From contig JBDTNY010000092.1 in the NCBI GenBank assembly GCA_039933515.1, positions 1 through 53,499 of the forward strand: DNA of 53,499 bases. The letters are read 5' to 3'. Made by a program: the position numbers and the translations under genes. Positions within the stretch are counted from its first letter, which is position 1, and every line of letters begins with the position of its first letter. This stretch comes from JAOUEA01 sp039933515. GTDB lineage: Bacteria > Actinomycetota > UBA4738 > HRBIN12. The notes under the pieces are model-generated. The model did no database searches, had not been told where the DNA came from, and was given only the letters and a program-made list of their open reading frames with translations. Positions 39,946-47,675 of this stretch are shown here, one piece after another.

Positions 39946-41055
39946 CTACGGCAGGACGGTGGGCAGCGGGCGGGCGCCCAGGGTGACGTCGATCGAGCGC
40001 GCCACCCCCCCATTCGTCACGATGTCGACCGAGACCCGCTGGCCCGGGTTCAGCTCTTCCAGCGCCTTGCCGAGGTCCTCGGCCGTCGCGATGGGGGTGC
40101 CGGCGACCCCCACGATCACGACTCCTTCTTGGATCCCGGCCGCTTGGGCGGGACCGTCGTTCGTGGTCGCGAGCACGTAGGCGCCGTGATCCACGCCGAG
40201 GTTGAACTGCTGTGCGAGCGCGCCGCTCACCGACTGCGTCGACACGCCGAGATAGGCGGTCGCCGCGAGCGGGTCGGCCTGGGATCGAGCGATCGTGTCC
40301 TTCGCAGAGTCGATCGAGATCGCGAACCCGATGTTCTGTGCCGCGTCGTCGCCCGCCGAGTTGATGCCCACCACGCGACCCTGCATGTCGACGAGCGGCC
40401 CGCCGGAATTGCCCTGGTTGATGGCCGCGTCGGTCTGGATCACTTCGCTGTAGGTCCGCACCCCGTTCGTGCATACATCGCACTGGGGATCCCGCGCCTG
40501 GATCGTGCGGTCGAGCGACGACACGATGCCCGTCGTCACCGTCGGGCCGCCCTCCAGCGCGAGCGCGTAGCCCAGGGCGACCACTCGCTGACCGAGGCGG
40601 AGCGAGCCAGAATCGCCGAGCTCGACCGTCGGGAGCCCGGTCGCGCCGATCTTGAGGACCGCGAGGTCGTGCAGACAGTCGGCGCCGATCACCCGCGCTT
40701 CGAACTCCCGCGGGGTGGCCTCGGAGGTGGAGACGGTGATCTTCGAGGCGCCCTCCACGACGTGACAGTTCGTCACGACCACGCCGTCGGAGCGGACGAC
40801 GAACCCGGTCCCCACGCCCTGGGCCTGCGACGCGCTGCCGAGGGCGTCCTGTCGGAAGATGTCGGTCGTGACGTTCACGACCGCGGGGAGGACGCGTTCG
40901 ACTACGGCCGTCACGGGCTCCTTGCCCGGGTCCAGGGCCTGGAGCGTGGAGGAGTCGACGACGGGCGGGCTCGAGGACGAGGCATCGCCCAGTTTCACGG
41001 AGCATGCCGAGACGGCGAGGGCGAGCGCTACCAGGGGGAAGAGCAGCTTCTTCAT
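39946..41055 (-). CDS. DegP/HtrA-like serine protease lipoprotein with PDZ domain
   Basis: An exported quality-control protease. The signal peptide ends in a lipobox (LAVSAC), so Cys18 of 369 residues should be lipidated and anchor the enzyme outside the membrane. The trypsin-like domain has His98 (TNCHVVEG), Asp130 (LHDLAVLKI) and Ser217 (INQGNSGGPL), followed by one PDZ domain (about 270-360, LGVSTQSVSGALAQQFNL...PAQAAGIQEGVVIVGVAG). Two close Cys residues (QCDVC) occur in the protease domain. A 10-bp inverted repeat in the leader can cover the ribosome binding site, suggesting translational control. Confidence 0.93.
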   Translation of the reverse strand: MKKLLFPLVALALAVSACSVKLGDASSSSPPVVDSSTLQALDPGKEPVTAVVERVLPAVVNVTTDIFRQDALGSASQAQGVGTGFVVRSDGVVVTNCHVVEGASKITVSTSEATPREFEARVIGADCLHDLAVLKIGATGLPTVELGDSGSLRLGQRVVALGYALALEGGPTVTTGIVSSLDRTIQARDPQCDVCTNGVRTYSEVIQTDAAINQGNSGGPLVDMQGRVVGINSAGDDAAQNIGFAISIDSAKDTIARSQADPLAATAYLGVSTQSVSGALAQQFNLGVDHGAYVLATTNDGPAQAAGIQEGVVIVGVAGTPIATAEDLGKALEELNPGQRVSVDIVTNGGVARSIDVTLGARPLPTVLP

Positions 41056-41063
41056 GATGAACA

Positions 41064-41134
41064 GCCTCTCAGGTCGGTCACGTTCGTGATTCGACGCCCG
41101 AGTGCAGCGGGTTCTTGAGAGATCCCTGAGAGGC
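41064..41134 (-). promoter_or_regulatory. Leader hairpin that can mask the degP-like ribosome binding site
   Basis: In the leader mRNA, GCCTCTCAGG (41134-41125) is perfectly complementary to CCTGAGAGGC (41073-41064), which contains the likely Shine-Dalgarno GAGAGG 11 bases before the ATG. The arms are 51 bases apart. The upstream arm begins 6 bases after the stop of the Rieske gene, so ribosomes finishing that gene would also affect the structure. Confidence 0.55.
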
Positions 41135-41140
41135 GCGTCC

Positions 41141-42334
41141 TCAGACGCCGGCGGCGTCGGGTTCTTGCACCTGGGGCGGCGGGCTGGCGTGGCCGTCCAG
41201 GTATCCCTGGGCCACCATCGCCATGAAGGCGTGCACCTCGTCCTCGCTCCACGCGAACGGTCCCTGACGGAACCCCTCGGAGCCGAGACCCCGGTACACG
41301 GACTCGCACGCAAGCCAGTCCTCGCGGTTCGTGATGTCCCAGAACTCGCTCGCGTACGCCGGCGTGAAGTCGGCGCGTTCCCTGGCCTCGGGCGGGAAGA
41401 GCCACTGACACTCGACCCTGCTGCGTCCGGGCGCGAGCAGCTCGAATCGGTGGGTCATCACGTAGTCGGGATGCAGACTGATAAGCAGGTTCGGGAAGAG
41501 CCCGAAGTAGTAAACCTCGCGCCGCTGCGTGTCGTTCAGGCCCCGGATCGGGACCCCGCCTGACTCCCCCGTGAGCGACATCGTCTGGGCGAAGTCCTTC
41601 AACTGCATCGATCCACCCACCCAGTGACCGTCGTGCGCGAAGTTCTCCCCCGAGTCGGGCGGCGTCACCACACAGAGGGCAGGGTGGATCGACGGACAGT
41701 GGTAGCACTCGTGGTAGTTCTCGGTGATCGTCTTCCAGTTGGCGGCGATCTCATAGGTGTGCGAGGCGCCGACGAATAGCCGCTCGGGCTCCCACGGATC
41801 GATCAGCCCATCGAGATTGCCCACGACGTCGGCGAGCGCGGAACCCTCTCCGGAGGCGTTCACGAACAGCCATCCGTGCCATTCGGCGATCCGTGCCGAG
41901 ATCAGCGGATAGTCGGTCTTGTCGAAGCCGGCGTGGTCGCCGAACCGGGGCGCCGCCCCCAGCGAGCCGTCGAGCTGGTAGACCCACGCGTGATAGGGGC
42001 ACTTGATCGCCCGCAGGTTCCGTCCGGTCTCGGGCTCCAGGAGCTCGTGTCCCCGGTGTCGACACGTGTTGTAGAAACCCCGGAGGGTCCCGTCGAGGTC
42101 GCGGACGACGAGGATCCCCTCGGCGCCGATCCGGTAGGCGCGCTGGTCCCCCGGCACAGCGAGCTCGTCCGCCCGCCCCAGGCAGACCCATCCCCGTTCG
42201 AAGAAGTGCTCGGTTTCCCAGGCGAAGACGTCAACGGAACGGTATGCCTCCGCGGGGAGGGTCCGGCTCTCTCCCAGGGTGGGGGCCAGCACGGCGCGAA
42301 GCGTCGCGGGGTCGATCGGGCTCTGCGCAGGCAT
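41141..42334 (-). CDS. Rieske non-haem iron oxygenase, alpha subunit
   Basis: A ring-hydroxylating or N-demethylating type oxygenase of 397 residues. The Rieske [2Fe-2S] motif is C91-x-H93 and C112-x2-H115 (CRHRGHELL, CPYHAW). The catalytic iron site is in ENYHECYHCPSIHP, with the third ligand probably an Asp in FWDITNREDW. The ENYHECYHC form is shared with quaternary-amine demethylases such as GbcA and with some aromatic oxygenases, so the substrate is unclear. No reductase gene is adjacent. ATG at 42334 is used because of an upstream AGGA. A palindromic operator overlaps its promoter. Confidence 0.9.
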   Translation of the reverse strand: MPAQSPIDPATLRAVLAPTLGESRTLPAEAYRSVDVFAWETEHFFERGWVCLGRADELAVPGDQRAYRIGAEGILVVRDLDGTLRGFYNTCRHRGHELLEPETGRNLRAIKCPYHAWVYQLDGSLGAAPRFGDHAGFDKTDYPLISARIAEWHGWLFVNASGEGSALADVVGNLDGLIDPWEPERLFVGASHTYEIAANWKTITENYHECYHCPSIHPALCVVTPPDSGENFAHDGHWVGGSMQLKDFAQTMSLTGESGGVPIRGLNDTQRREVYYFGLFPNLLISLHPDYVMTHRFELLAPGRSRVECQWLFPPEARERADFTPAYASEFWDITNREDWLACESVYRGLGSEGFRQGPFAWSEDEVHAFMAMVAQGYLDGHASPPPQVQEPDAAGV

Positions 42335-42350
42335 CGGCGTTTCCTCGTCT

Positions 42351-42379
42351 CGGATAGGCGAGATTGAACGGGCGTTCAA
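42351..42379 (-). promoter_or_regulatory. Promoter of the Rieske oxygenase gene
   Basis: On the - strand TTGAAC (42379-42374) and TATCCG (42356-42351) are spaced by 17 bases, just upstream of the ATG at 42334. The operator palindrome covers the -35 box and part of the spacer. Confidence 0.45.
42364..42379. promoter_or_regulatory. TetR/FadR-type operator palindrome
   Basis: TTGAACG-GG-CGTTCAA is a perfect 16-bp palindrome. The TGAACG-N2-CGTTCA core is common in binding sites of TetR-family repressors of lipid and hydrocarbon metabolism. It overlaps the -35 region, so repression is the expected effect. No TetR gene is in this window. Confidence 0.7.
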
Positions 42380-42450
42380 CCGGCCGCGCCCACTGTAACA
42401 GCGGTGGACGACCGGCCCGGTCTAGGTCATGACTGCAGGTCAGGGCATGC

Positions 42451-44118
42451 TCACGCGCCTGTCGCGTACACGCGCTGTCCCTCCACGAAGGTCTCGTCGA
42501 CCGTTGCATCGGCGATCTCCTCGACCGGATGCGCGAACAGGTTCCGGTCGATCAAGGCGAGGTCCGCGAATTTCCCGGGCTCGATCGAGCCAGTAGCGGC
42601 GTCGAGGTGGTTCACGAATGCCGAACCCATCGTGAAGGCCGCGAGCGCCGTCGGCAGGTCCAGCCGCTGCTCGGGCAGGAAGATCTCGTCCGATTCCACC
42701 TTGTGGTGGTACGTCGCTGGCACCTTGCGGTTGACGGCAACGTGGATCTCCTCGAGCGGGTTCGGCGTCGAGACGCTCCAATCGCTCCCCATCGCGAGGA
42801 CCGCGCCGGCCCGGACGAGGCTCGCGAAGGGATACTGCCAGCGCCACCGAGGCTCGCCCAGGAAAGGGATCGTGAGATCGTCCATCTGCGACTCGTGGGC
42901 GGCCCAGAGCGGCTGCGCATTCGCCACGGCGCGGAGCCGGGCGAACCTCGGGATGTCGTCGGGGTGTACGACCTGCAGATGCGCGAGATGGTGCCTCCCG
43001 TCGGTCGGGCCGTTCGCGGCGAGCGCCGCCTCGATCGCGTCGAGCGCCTCGCGGACCGCGCGCTCGGCCAGGGCGTGGAAGTGCACCTGGAACCCTTTCG
43101 CGTCCAGACGAGTGACGATCTCCTTCAGGAGCTCGGGGTCGACGAAGGAGATCCCGCGGTTCTCCGAGGGATGGCCCTGCGCGTCGAGGTACGGCTCGAG
43201 CACGGCGGCGGTGAAGTTCTCGCAGACGCCGTCCTGCATGATCTTCACGCTGGTCGCGGCGAACCGCCCCGCCCGCCCGCGCGCCCGCTGCGCCTCGAGT
43301 TCCTCGATCTGCTCGATGCCCAGGTGCCGGTCCCACCACAGCGCCCCCACGACGCGCGCCGTGAGGTCGCCCGCCTCGGCGGCCCTGACGTAGGTGTCGA
43401 GATTGTTCGCCCACGGGATCGTGCCCACGATCGCGTCCTGCCACGCCGTGATGCCGAGGGAATGGAGGTACGCCTGGCCCTTCAGCAGGCCTTCGTACAG
43501 CTCGGCCGGCGTCGGATCGGGCGCGTGGCGTCCGACGAGATCCATCGCGCCTTCATGGAGCGCGCCGGTGGGCTCGCCCTGGGCGTCGCGCTCGATCCGT
43601 CCGTCGGAGGGGTCGGGGGTGTCGCGCGTCACCCCACCCATCTTCATCGCGATCGAGTTCACCCAGCCGCCGTGGCCGTCCCGGTTGGGGAGGTAGACGG
43701 GACGGTCCGAGACCACCGCGTCGAGCGCGGCCGCCGTGGGGGTGCCCCCGGGGAACGCGTCCATCGACCACCCGCCGCCCAGGATCCACGGGACATCGGG
43801 GTTCGAAGCCGCGTAGGCCCCGATCGCGGCGAGATACTCCTCGGCGGTCGACAGGTCGTGGAGGTCGCACTGGAGCATGTCGACACCCCCGCCGACCGGG
43901 TGGACGTGGGCGTCCTGGAACCCCGGCACGAGCATCCGGCCGGCCAGATCGACGACCTCGGTCCGGCCCCCGGCGAGTGCCCGAACCTCGTCGTCGTTGC
44001 CGACGGCGACGATCCTGCCCTCACGGACGGCCACCGCCTGCGCCCAACTGCGCGCCGCATCGACCGTGTAGACGGAGCCGTTGACGAAGACCAGATCGGC
44101 CGAATCATTCCCGTTCAC
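42451..44118 (-). CDS. Amidohydrolase family 3 protein (YtcJ-like)
   Basis: A metal-dependent hydrolase of 555 residues, distinct from the shorter one at 14-15.6 kb. The N-terminal beta domain (ADLVFVNGSVYTVDAARSWAQAVAVREGRIVAVG) is followed by PGFQDAHVHPVGGG with the HxH metal pair, then HFHALAERAVREALDAIE, HHLAHLQVVHPDD, GSDWSVSTPNPLEEIHVAV (catalytic Asp) and the C-terminal GKFADLALIDRNLF. Relatives include an N-substituted formamide deformylase and exoenzyme-like YtcJ; the substrate is unknown. GTG at 44118 is chosen for the strong AGGAGG 5 bases upstream; a longer frame lacks one. Confidence 0.88.
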   Translation of the reverse strand: MNGNDSADLVFVNGSVYTVDAARSWAQAVAVREGRIVAVGNDDEVRALAGGRTEVVDLAGRMLVPGFQDAHVHPVGGGVDMLQCDLHDLSTAEEYLAAIGAYAASNPDVPWILGGGWSMDAFPGGTPTAAALDAVVSDRPVYLPNRDGHGGWVNSIAMKMGGVTRDTPDPSDGRIERDAQGEPTGALHEGAMDLVGRHAPDPTPAELYEGLLKGQAYLHSLGITAWQDAIVGTIPWANNLDTYVRAAEAGDLTARVVGALWWDRHLGIEQIEELEAQRARGRAGRFAATSVKIMQDGVCENFTAAVLEPYLDAQGHPSENRGISFVDPELLKEIVTRLDAKGFQVHFHALAERAVREALDAIEAALAANGPTDGRHHLAHLQVVHPDDIPRFARLRAVANAQPLWAAHESQMDDLTIPFLGEPRWRWQYPFASLVRAGAVLAMGSDWSVSTPNPLEEIHVAVNRKVPATYHHKVESDEIFLPEQRLDLPTALAAFTMGSAFVNHLDAATGSIEPGKFADLALIDRNLFAHPVEEIADATVDETFVEGQRVYATGA

Positions 44119-44188
44119 GTCAGCCTCCTCGAGTTCCGGGTTGCGGCAGCATAGACGGCCGACTTGCCCTCCCGTCCCTGCGGTCGGC

Positions 44189-45787
44189 TCAGGCGAGCGC
44201 GACCAGATCGAGGAGCTCGTCATCCCAGTGGTCCAGAGTGCCGTCGGGCATCAGGAGCACGCGCTGGGGGGCCAGGGCGTGCACGAACTCCACGTCGTGG
44301 CTCACGATCACCATCGCGCCCGGCCAGTCCTGGAGGGCGACGGCGATCGCGGTGCGGCTCGGCGGGTCGAGGTTGTTGGTGGGCTCGTCGAGGAGCAGCA
44401 GGTTCTTGCGCCCGGCCACCAGTTGTGCGAGCGCGAGCTTGGTCTTCTCGCCGCCCGAGAGCGTGCCGGCGTCCTGGAACGCCATCTCGCCGTGGAGCCC
44501 GAACATGCCGAGCAAGGCGCGAAGCGCCTGGTCGTCCTCCCCCGATTCGGCCTTCATGTGGGCGAGCACGGGCATCCCGTCGCGGATGCCCTCGTGCTCC
44601 TGAGCGTAGTAGCCGGGCACCACGCCGTGCCCGAACGTGAACGTCCCCAGATCGGCCTCGGTCTGCCCGGTGAGGATCCGCAGCAGGCTCGTCTTTCCCG
44701 CACCGTTCAGGCCCATGATCAGCAGCCGCTCACCCCTGCCCAGGCTGAAGGACACGTCTTCGAAGACCGGCGGTCCCCCGTAGGCCTTCGCGAGGTCCTC
44801 GGCTACGAGCACCGTTCGTCCACAGTGCGGCGGAGCGGGGAACCTGAACCTGACGGTCCGCTCCCGTGTCGGTCCCTCGACCTTCTTCGCCTCCAGCTTG
44901 GTCGCCCGGGTATCGAGGGTCTTGGCCTTTCGAGCTCGCTTCGCGGTCTGGCCCCTCATCGAGTCGGCGAGGGTCTTCAGCCGCTTGATCTCCTGCTCCT
45001 GGCGGTGTGCGAGCGAGGTCAGGCGGTCCTCGTCGCGGCGGCGCGACTCGCGATACTGGGAGTACGTCCCGCGGTATTCGACGACGCCATCTCGGTCCAG
45101 ATGCAGGATCCGGGTGATCGAGGCGTCGAGGAGGGCTAGGTCGTGGCTCACGACCATGAGCCCGCCCTTGTACGTGGCGAGGAACTTCATCAGCCAGGCC
45201 TTGGCGTCGACGTCCAGGTGGTTCGTCGGCTCGTCGAGCAACAACAGGTCTGACCCTCCGAACAGGATCCGGGCGAGCTCGAGCCGACGGCGCTCACCGC
45301 CCGAAAGCGCGCCCACGGCCAGGCCCAGCCTGTCCTGCGCGAGCCCGAGTCCCGCCGTGATCGCTCGAGCCTCGGATTCGGCCTGATAGCCGCCCTCGTC
45401 CCGATAGCGCTCCTCGGCCCGCGCGAACCGCTGCACGTTGCGGTCCGAGTGGGACTCCTCGAGGGCGAGCCGCGCCTTCTCGACGCGCTTCGCCATCTCC
45501 ACGAGGTCTCGCGCCGACAAGATGTACTCCAGGCCGCTGCGCTCGTCGTCTTCGCGATGCTGGCGGGGATCCTGTCGCAGGTAACCAAGGGCCGCACCCC
45601 GGCTGTCGATGATGCCTCGGAGTGGCTCGGCCTCTCCGGCCAGCACCTTCATGGTGCTGGTCTTGCCGGCACCGTTTCGCCCGACCACCCCGACCTTGTC
45701 GCCGGCGCGCAGCGAGAAGGTCAGGCCTTCGACGACGGTCTTGCCGCCCGCCTCGACGGCGAGGTCGACGATCTCGAGCGTGCTCAC
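44189..45787 (-). CDS. ABC-F family ATP-binding protein
   Basis: A ribosome-associated ATPase with two ABC domains and no membrane segment, 532 residues. The first domain has GRNGAGKT (36-43), LSGGERRRLELA and LLLLDEPTNHLD; the second has GLNGAGKT, LSGGEKTKLALA and LLLLDEPTNNLD. The charged linker between them (about 245-320, rich in Arg, Lys and Glu) is the P-site tRNA-interaction motif region. ABC-F proteins rescue stalled ribosomes or give antibiotic resistance. GTG at 45787 overlaps the stop of a short upstream reading frame, which suggests control by translational attenuation. Confidence 0.93.
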   Translation of the reverse strand: MSTLEIVDLAVEAGGKTVVEGLTFSLRAGDKVGVVGRNGAGKTSTMKVLAGEAEPLRGIIDSRGAALGYLRQDPRQHREDDERSGLEYILSARDLVEMAKRVEKARLALEESHSDRNVQRFARAEERYRDEGGYQAESEARAITAGLGLAQDRLGLAVGALSGGERRRLELARILFGGSDLLLLDEPTNHLDVDAKAWLMKFLATYKGGLMVVSHDLALLDASITRILHLDRDGVVEYRGTYSQYRESRRRDEDRLTSLAHRQEQEIKRLKTLADSMRGQTAKRARKAKTLDTRATKLEAKKVEGPTRERTVRFRFPAPPHCGRTVLVAEDLAKAYGGPPVFEDVSFSLGRGERLLIMGLNGAGKTSLLRILTGQTEADLGTFTFGHGVVPGYYAQEHEGIRDGMPVLAHMKAESGEDDQALRALLGMFGLHGEMAFQDAGTLSGGEKTKLALAQLVAGRKNLLLLDEPTNNLDPPSRTAIAVALQDWPGAMVIVSHDVEFVHALAPQRVLLMPDGTLDHWDDELLDLVALA

Positions 45788-45834
45788 GGCGAACTCCGAG
45801 GATGGAAGACGGGGCACGGGAACGAGCGGGACAT
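45784..45834 (-). CDS. 16-residue leader peptide upstream of the ABC-F gene
   Basis: An ATG with a perfect AGGAGG 8 bases upstream opens a 16-codon frame (MSRSFPCPVFHPRSSP) whose TGA overlaps the GTG of the ABC-F gene (GTGA). Its ribosome binding site is far better than that of the main gene, so ribosomes finishing the leader would feed translation of the ABC-F protein. Pro-rich codons near the end (CPVFHP, RSSP) could slow ribosomes. Such leaders are known for antibiotic-inducible ABC-F genes; the link here is inferred from layout. Confidence 0.6.
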   Translation of the reverse strand: MSRSFPCPVFHPRSSP

Positions 45835-45985
45835 CGGTGGAACCTCCTGGGGAACGGGTTCGGCGAACATGCACGCGGACACGGGCCACGTCGGTGGTGG
45901 CGGCGTGCGTCGAGGAGGTCCCGCTAACTCATCGCGCAGAGTCTAGCAACGAGGAGCCCCTCGGAGCGCTCGAGGCGGCACGACG

Positions 45986-46019
45986 CGACGAAGGGGCCCG
46001 GTACCGGGCCCCTTCGTCG
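45986..46019. terminator. Perfect 34-bp palindromic hairpin after the small basic gene
   Basis: Left arm CGACGAAGGGGCCCGGT and right arm ACCGGGCCCCTTCGTCG are perfectly complementary (17 bp). It starts 15 bases after the stop of the small lysine-rich gene on the - strand, so it should terminate that transcript upstream of the ABC-F leader. No T-run follows. A related hairpin occurs at 53466-53491. Confidence 0.75.
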
Positions 46020-46034
46020 TTCGTTCGTACCGGG

Positions 46035-46169
46035 TCAGCGAGCGGTCTTCTTGCGTGAGACCTTCTTGCGGGAGATCTTCTTCTGGCTGATCCGGGCGAC
46101 GGACTTGTCGTCGCTAGCCGTCTTCGCCTTGTCCGCGGGCTCCTTCGGCGTGACCTGCTTCTCGGCCAT
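46035..46169 (-). CDS. 44-residue lysine/arginine-rich protein
   Basis: A tiny highly basic protein: MAEKQVTPKEPADKAKTAS is followed by a repeat-like tail of ISQKKISRKKVSRKK. The composition recalls the C-terminal tail of histone H1-like or HU-like nucleoid proteins, or a ribosome-associated peptide. GGGAGGGG lies upstream of the ATG, and a perfect palindromic hairpin follows the stop, so it has its own expression signals. I do not recognise a family. A longer in-frame version is rejected because it lacks a ribosome binding site. Confidence 0.75.
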   Translation of the reverse strand: MAEKQVTPKEPADKAKTASDDKSVARISQKKISRKKVSRKKTAR

Positions 46170-46465
46170 CTCGGCACCCCTCCCTTTCGGGTCCCGCAGG
46201 GGGACCCATCGTCGGTGGCTCGAGCCTCGCACGAATGGGATGCCGGAGCGGTGCCCTGGGTCACCGATCCGCCGTGTTCCGTGTCACACGCCGCTCAGTG
46301 ACGTGGGTCACCAGGTCAGCACTCTCACTTCCGCCCTGGAGAGTTCAATGCTCAAGATCCCGGCATGACAGTCCGGTGGACCCTCGCCGGTTGTGGTCGC
46401 GCCGAGCTCGAGGATGAGGCCGAAGCCGCGTGGTGAGTTAGCGAGCGCGGAGAGTCAAGCCCTAT
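46170..46465. other. Intergenic stretch without recognised gene
   Basis: Nearly 300 bases between the small basic gene and the next membrane-protein gene. The sequence has two copies of GGGTCACC (near 46258 and 46307) in direct orientation, which might be regulatory half-sites. No convincing coding frame, RNA gene or terminator is seen. Confidence 0.4.
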
Positions 46466-46672
46466 TCAGTGGCGATGATTCCAGAACACGAGCGCGATGG
46501 TGCCGCCCGCGATCGTGCCGAGAGCAGCGCCGATGATGGCCGAGAGCCCCACCTGCAAACAGTCCATCTCGAAGCAGTCCGCGAAGAGCCAATGCTCACC
46601 CACCGCCTGGCCGGCGATCCAGCCGCAGCCGAAGCCGATCGCAGCACCCACGAGGGCGACCAAGAACCTCAC
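46466..46672 (-). CDS. Small two-span membrane protein
   Basis: A 68-residue hydrophobic protein with two likely membrane helices, RFLVALVGAAIGFGCGWIAGQAVG and VGLSAIIGAALGTIAGGTIALVFW, separated by an acidic loop holding two Cys (FADCFEMDCLQ). Both helices have Gly/Ala packing motifs. The start is GTG with no clear ribosome binding site. The family is not recognised. It is real if the hydrophobic pattern is meaningful; the short length limits certainty. Confidence 0.6.
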   Translation of the reverse strand: MRFLVALVGAAIGFGCGWIAGQAVGEHWLFADCFEMDCLQVGLSAIIGAALGTIAGGTIALVFWNHRH

Positions 46673-46812
46673 GAGCGGCGCCGGATCACGACCCCTCGGC
46701 GCCGAGGTCGTCGAGCGACCACGGACCTGCGCCCCACCGCCGGGTCGTCAGGCATCGCCAGGCGGGTGGCGCGGCCCTGCGGCGGGTCCGACGGCATCGG
46801 AGGCAGCCACCC

Positions 46813-47184
46813 TCACCCATCCTCGGCCCGAGCCTGTCTCAACTTCCGCCATGGGGCTACGCCGTCCACCTCGACGTCGATCGCGATGCTCAGTCCGATC
46901 CGGACGACCACGATGATGCCGAGCGCGGCGGCGCTGCTGAGCGTCGGTTCGACGACGATGGTCCTGACGATGTCGGCGACGACCAGCACCTCGAGGCCGA
47001 GCAAGATCGCGCGTCCCAGGGAGGCGCGAAGAGTCTTGAAGGCGCCGAGCCGCTCGGTGCCTCGCACCAAACCCAGCGCGTAGCCAACGAACGCCACGAC
47101 GCTCCCGACGATCAGGATCACGACGCCGACGATCTCGAACACCTTGACCGCGTCGGAGATCAGCGCGTGGTAGCTGAGATCCAT
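46813..47184 (-). CDS. DUF1622-like membrane protein
   Basis: A 123-residue membrane protein with about three hydrophobic segments (FEIVGVVILIVGSVVAFVGYAL, ILLGLEVLVVADIVRTIVV, AAALGIIVVVRIGLSIAIDVEV). The LGRAILLGLEVLVVADIVRT block matches the DUF1622 type. The function is unknown. ATG at 47184 is preferred over a GTG three codons earlier. It marks the last normal gene before the decayed element. Confidence 0.78.
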   Translation of the reverse strand: MDLSYHALISDAVKVFEIVGVVILIVGSVVAFVGYALGLVRGTERLGAFKTLRASLGRAILLGLEVLVVADIVRTIVVEPTLSSAAALGIIVVVRIGLSIAIDVEVDGVAPWRKLRQARAEDG

Positions 47185-47300
47185 GGAGGGCACCCTACCT
47201 GCGAGCCGCTGTTAGCGCTGCCCTGAGCGACCCAGATCAAGCTGCTGATCCAGGCGGCGAGCTGGCCGGTATCGCCCGCCAAGCCTGGGTTTCCGTTTCC

Positions 47301-47366
47301 GCAGGTCAGCTGGTGTCGGAAAGAGGATTTGGACCCCTACGCCCGCAAAGGGCACTAGGCCCTCAA
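47301..47366 (-). repeat. Degenerate copy of the tRNA-Leu 3' half (att-site remnant)
   Basis: This segment matches the 3' part of tRNA-Leu and its flank at 50019-50085, in the same orientation, with four mismatches, one deleted base and a final 22-base identical run (from GCAAAGGGCAC to CCCTCAA). The 5' half of a tRNA is missing, so it is not functional. It is what remains after integration of an element into the tRNA gene, i.e. the far attachment site. Confidence 0.8.
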
Positions 47367-47675
47367 GGTAGCCAGCGGGTACGGGGGCGTACGGGTCGGT
47401 CCGCGTTCGTGCTGGTCAGTGCGGGTTTCGGGCGGGCCGGTGACTCGCCACGTTCGGGCTGGGGTCGAGCTGCGGGCCAAATTTGGGCCGAATTCGAAGG
47501 GGCTACCGCGGCCGGCCGAAGAACCTCACGATCGCGTCGTACTGGCTCGACGTGGGCGGCTTCGCGCCGGGTCTCGATCGCCACGTAGTCGCGTCGGGTG
47601 TCCCATGAGACCCTCCGGCCTGTGGAGACAAGGAGCGAGCTTCCGCCAGGCGACATCGGGAGCCAACCCTCGGCG
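47367..47675. other. Remnant sequence inside the decayed element, no gene recognised
   Basis: About 300 bases between the att remnant and the first membrane-protein gene. It contains the palindrome CCAAATTTGG (47477-47486), unusually AT-rich for this region. Frames on both strands read low-complexity Arg/Pro sequence, typical of noncoding high-GC DNA. It may be the relic of recombination-site or excisionase sequence. Confidence 0.35.

Noticed and set aside
40129..41118. + strand frame opposite the HtrA-like protease
   Set aside because: Antisense to a protease with a full catalytic triad; no signals or motifs of its own.
47301..47366. Second functional tRNA-Leu
   Set aside because: Only the 3' part is present, with mismatches in the T arm and no 5' acceptor strand.
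47313..47588. + strand frame starting MSERGFGPLRPQRALGPQ
   Set aside because: It is a translation of the tRNA-Leu remnant and its flank, a common false gene at such sites.
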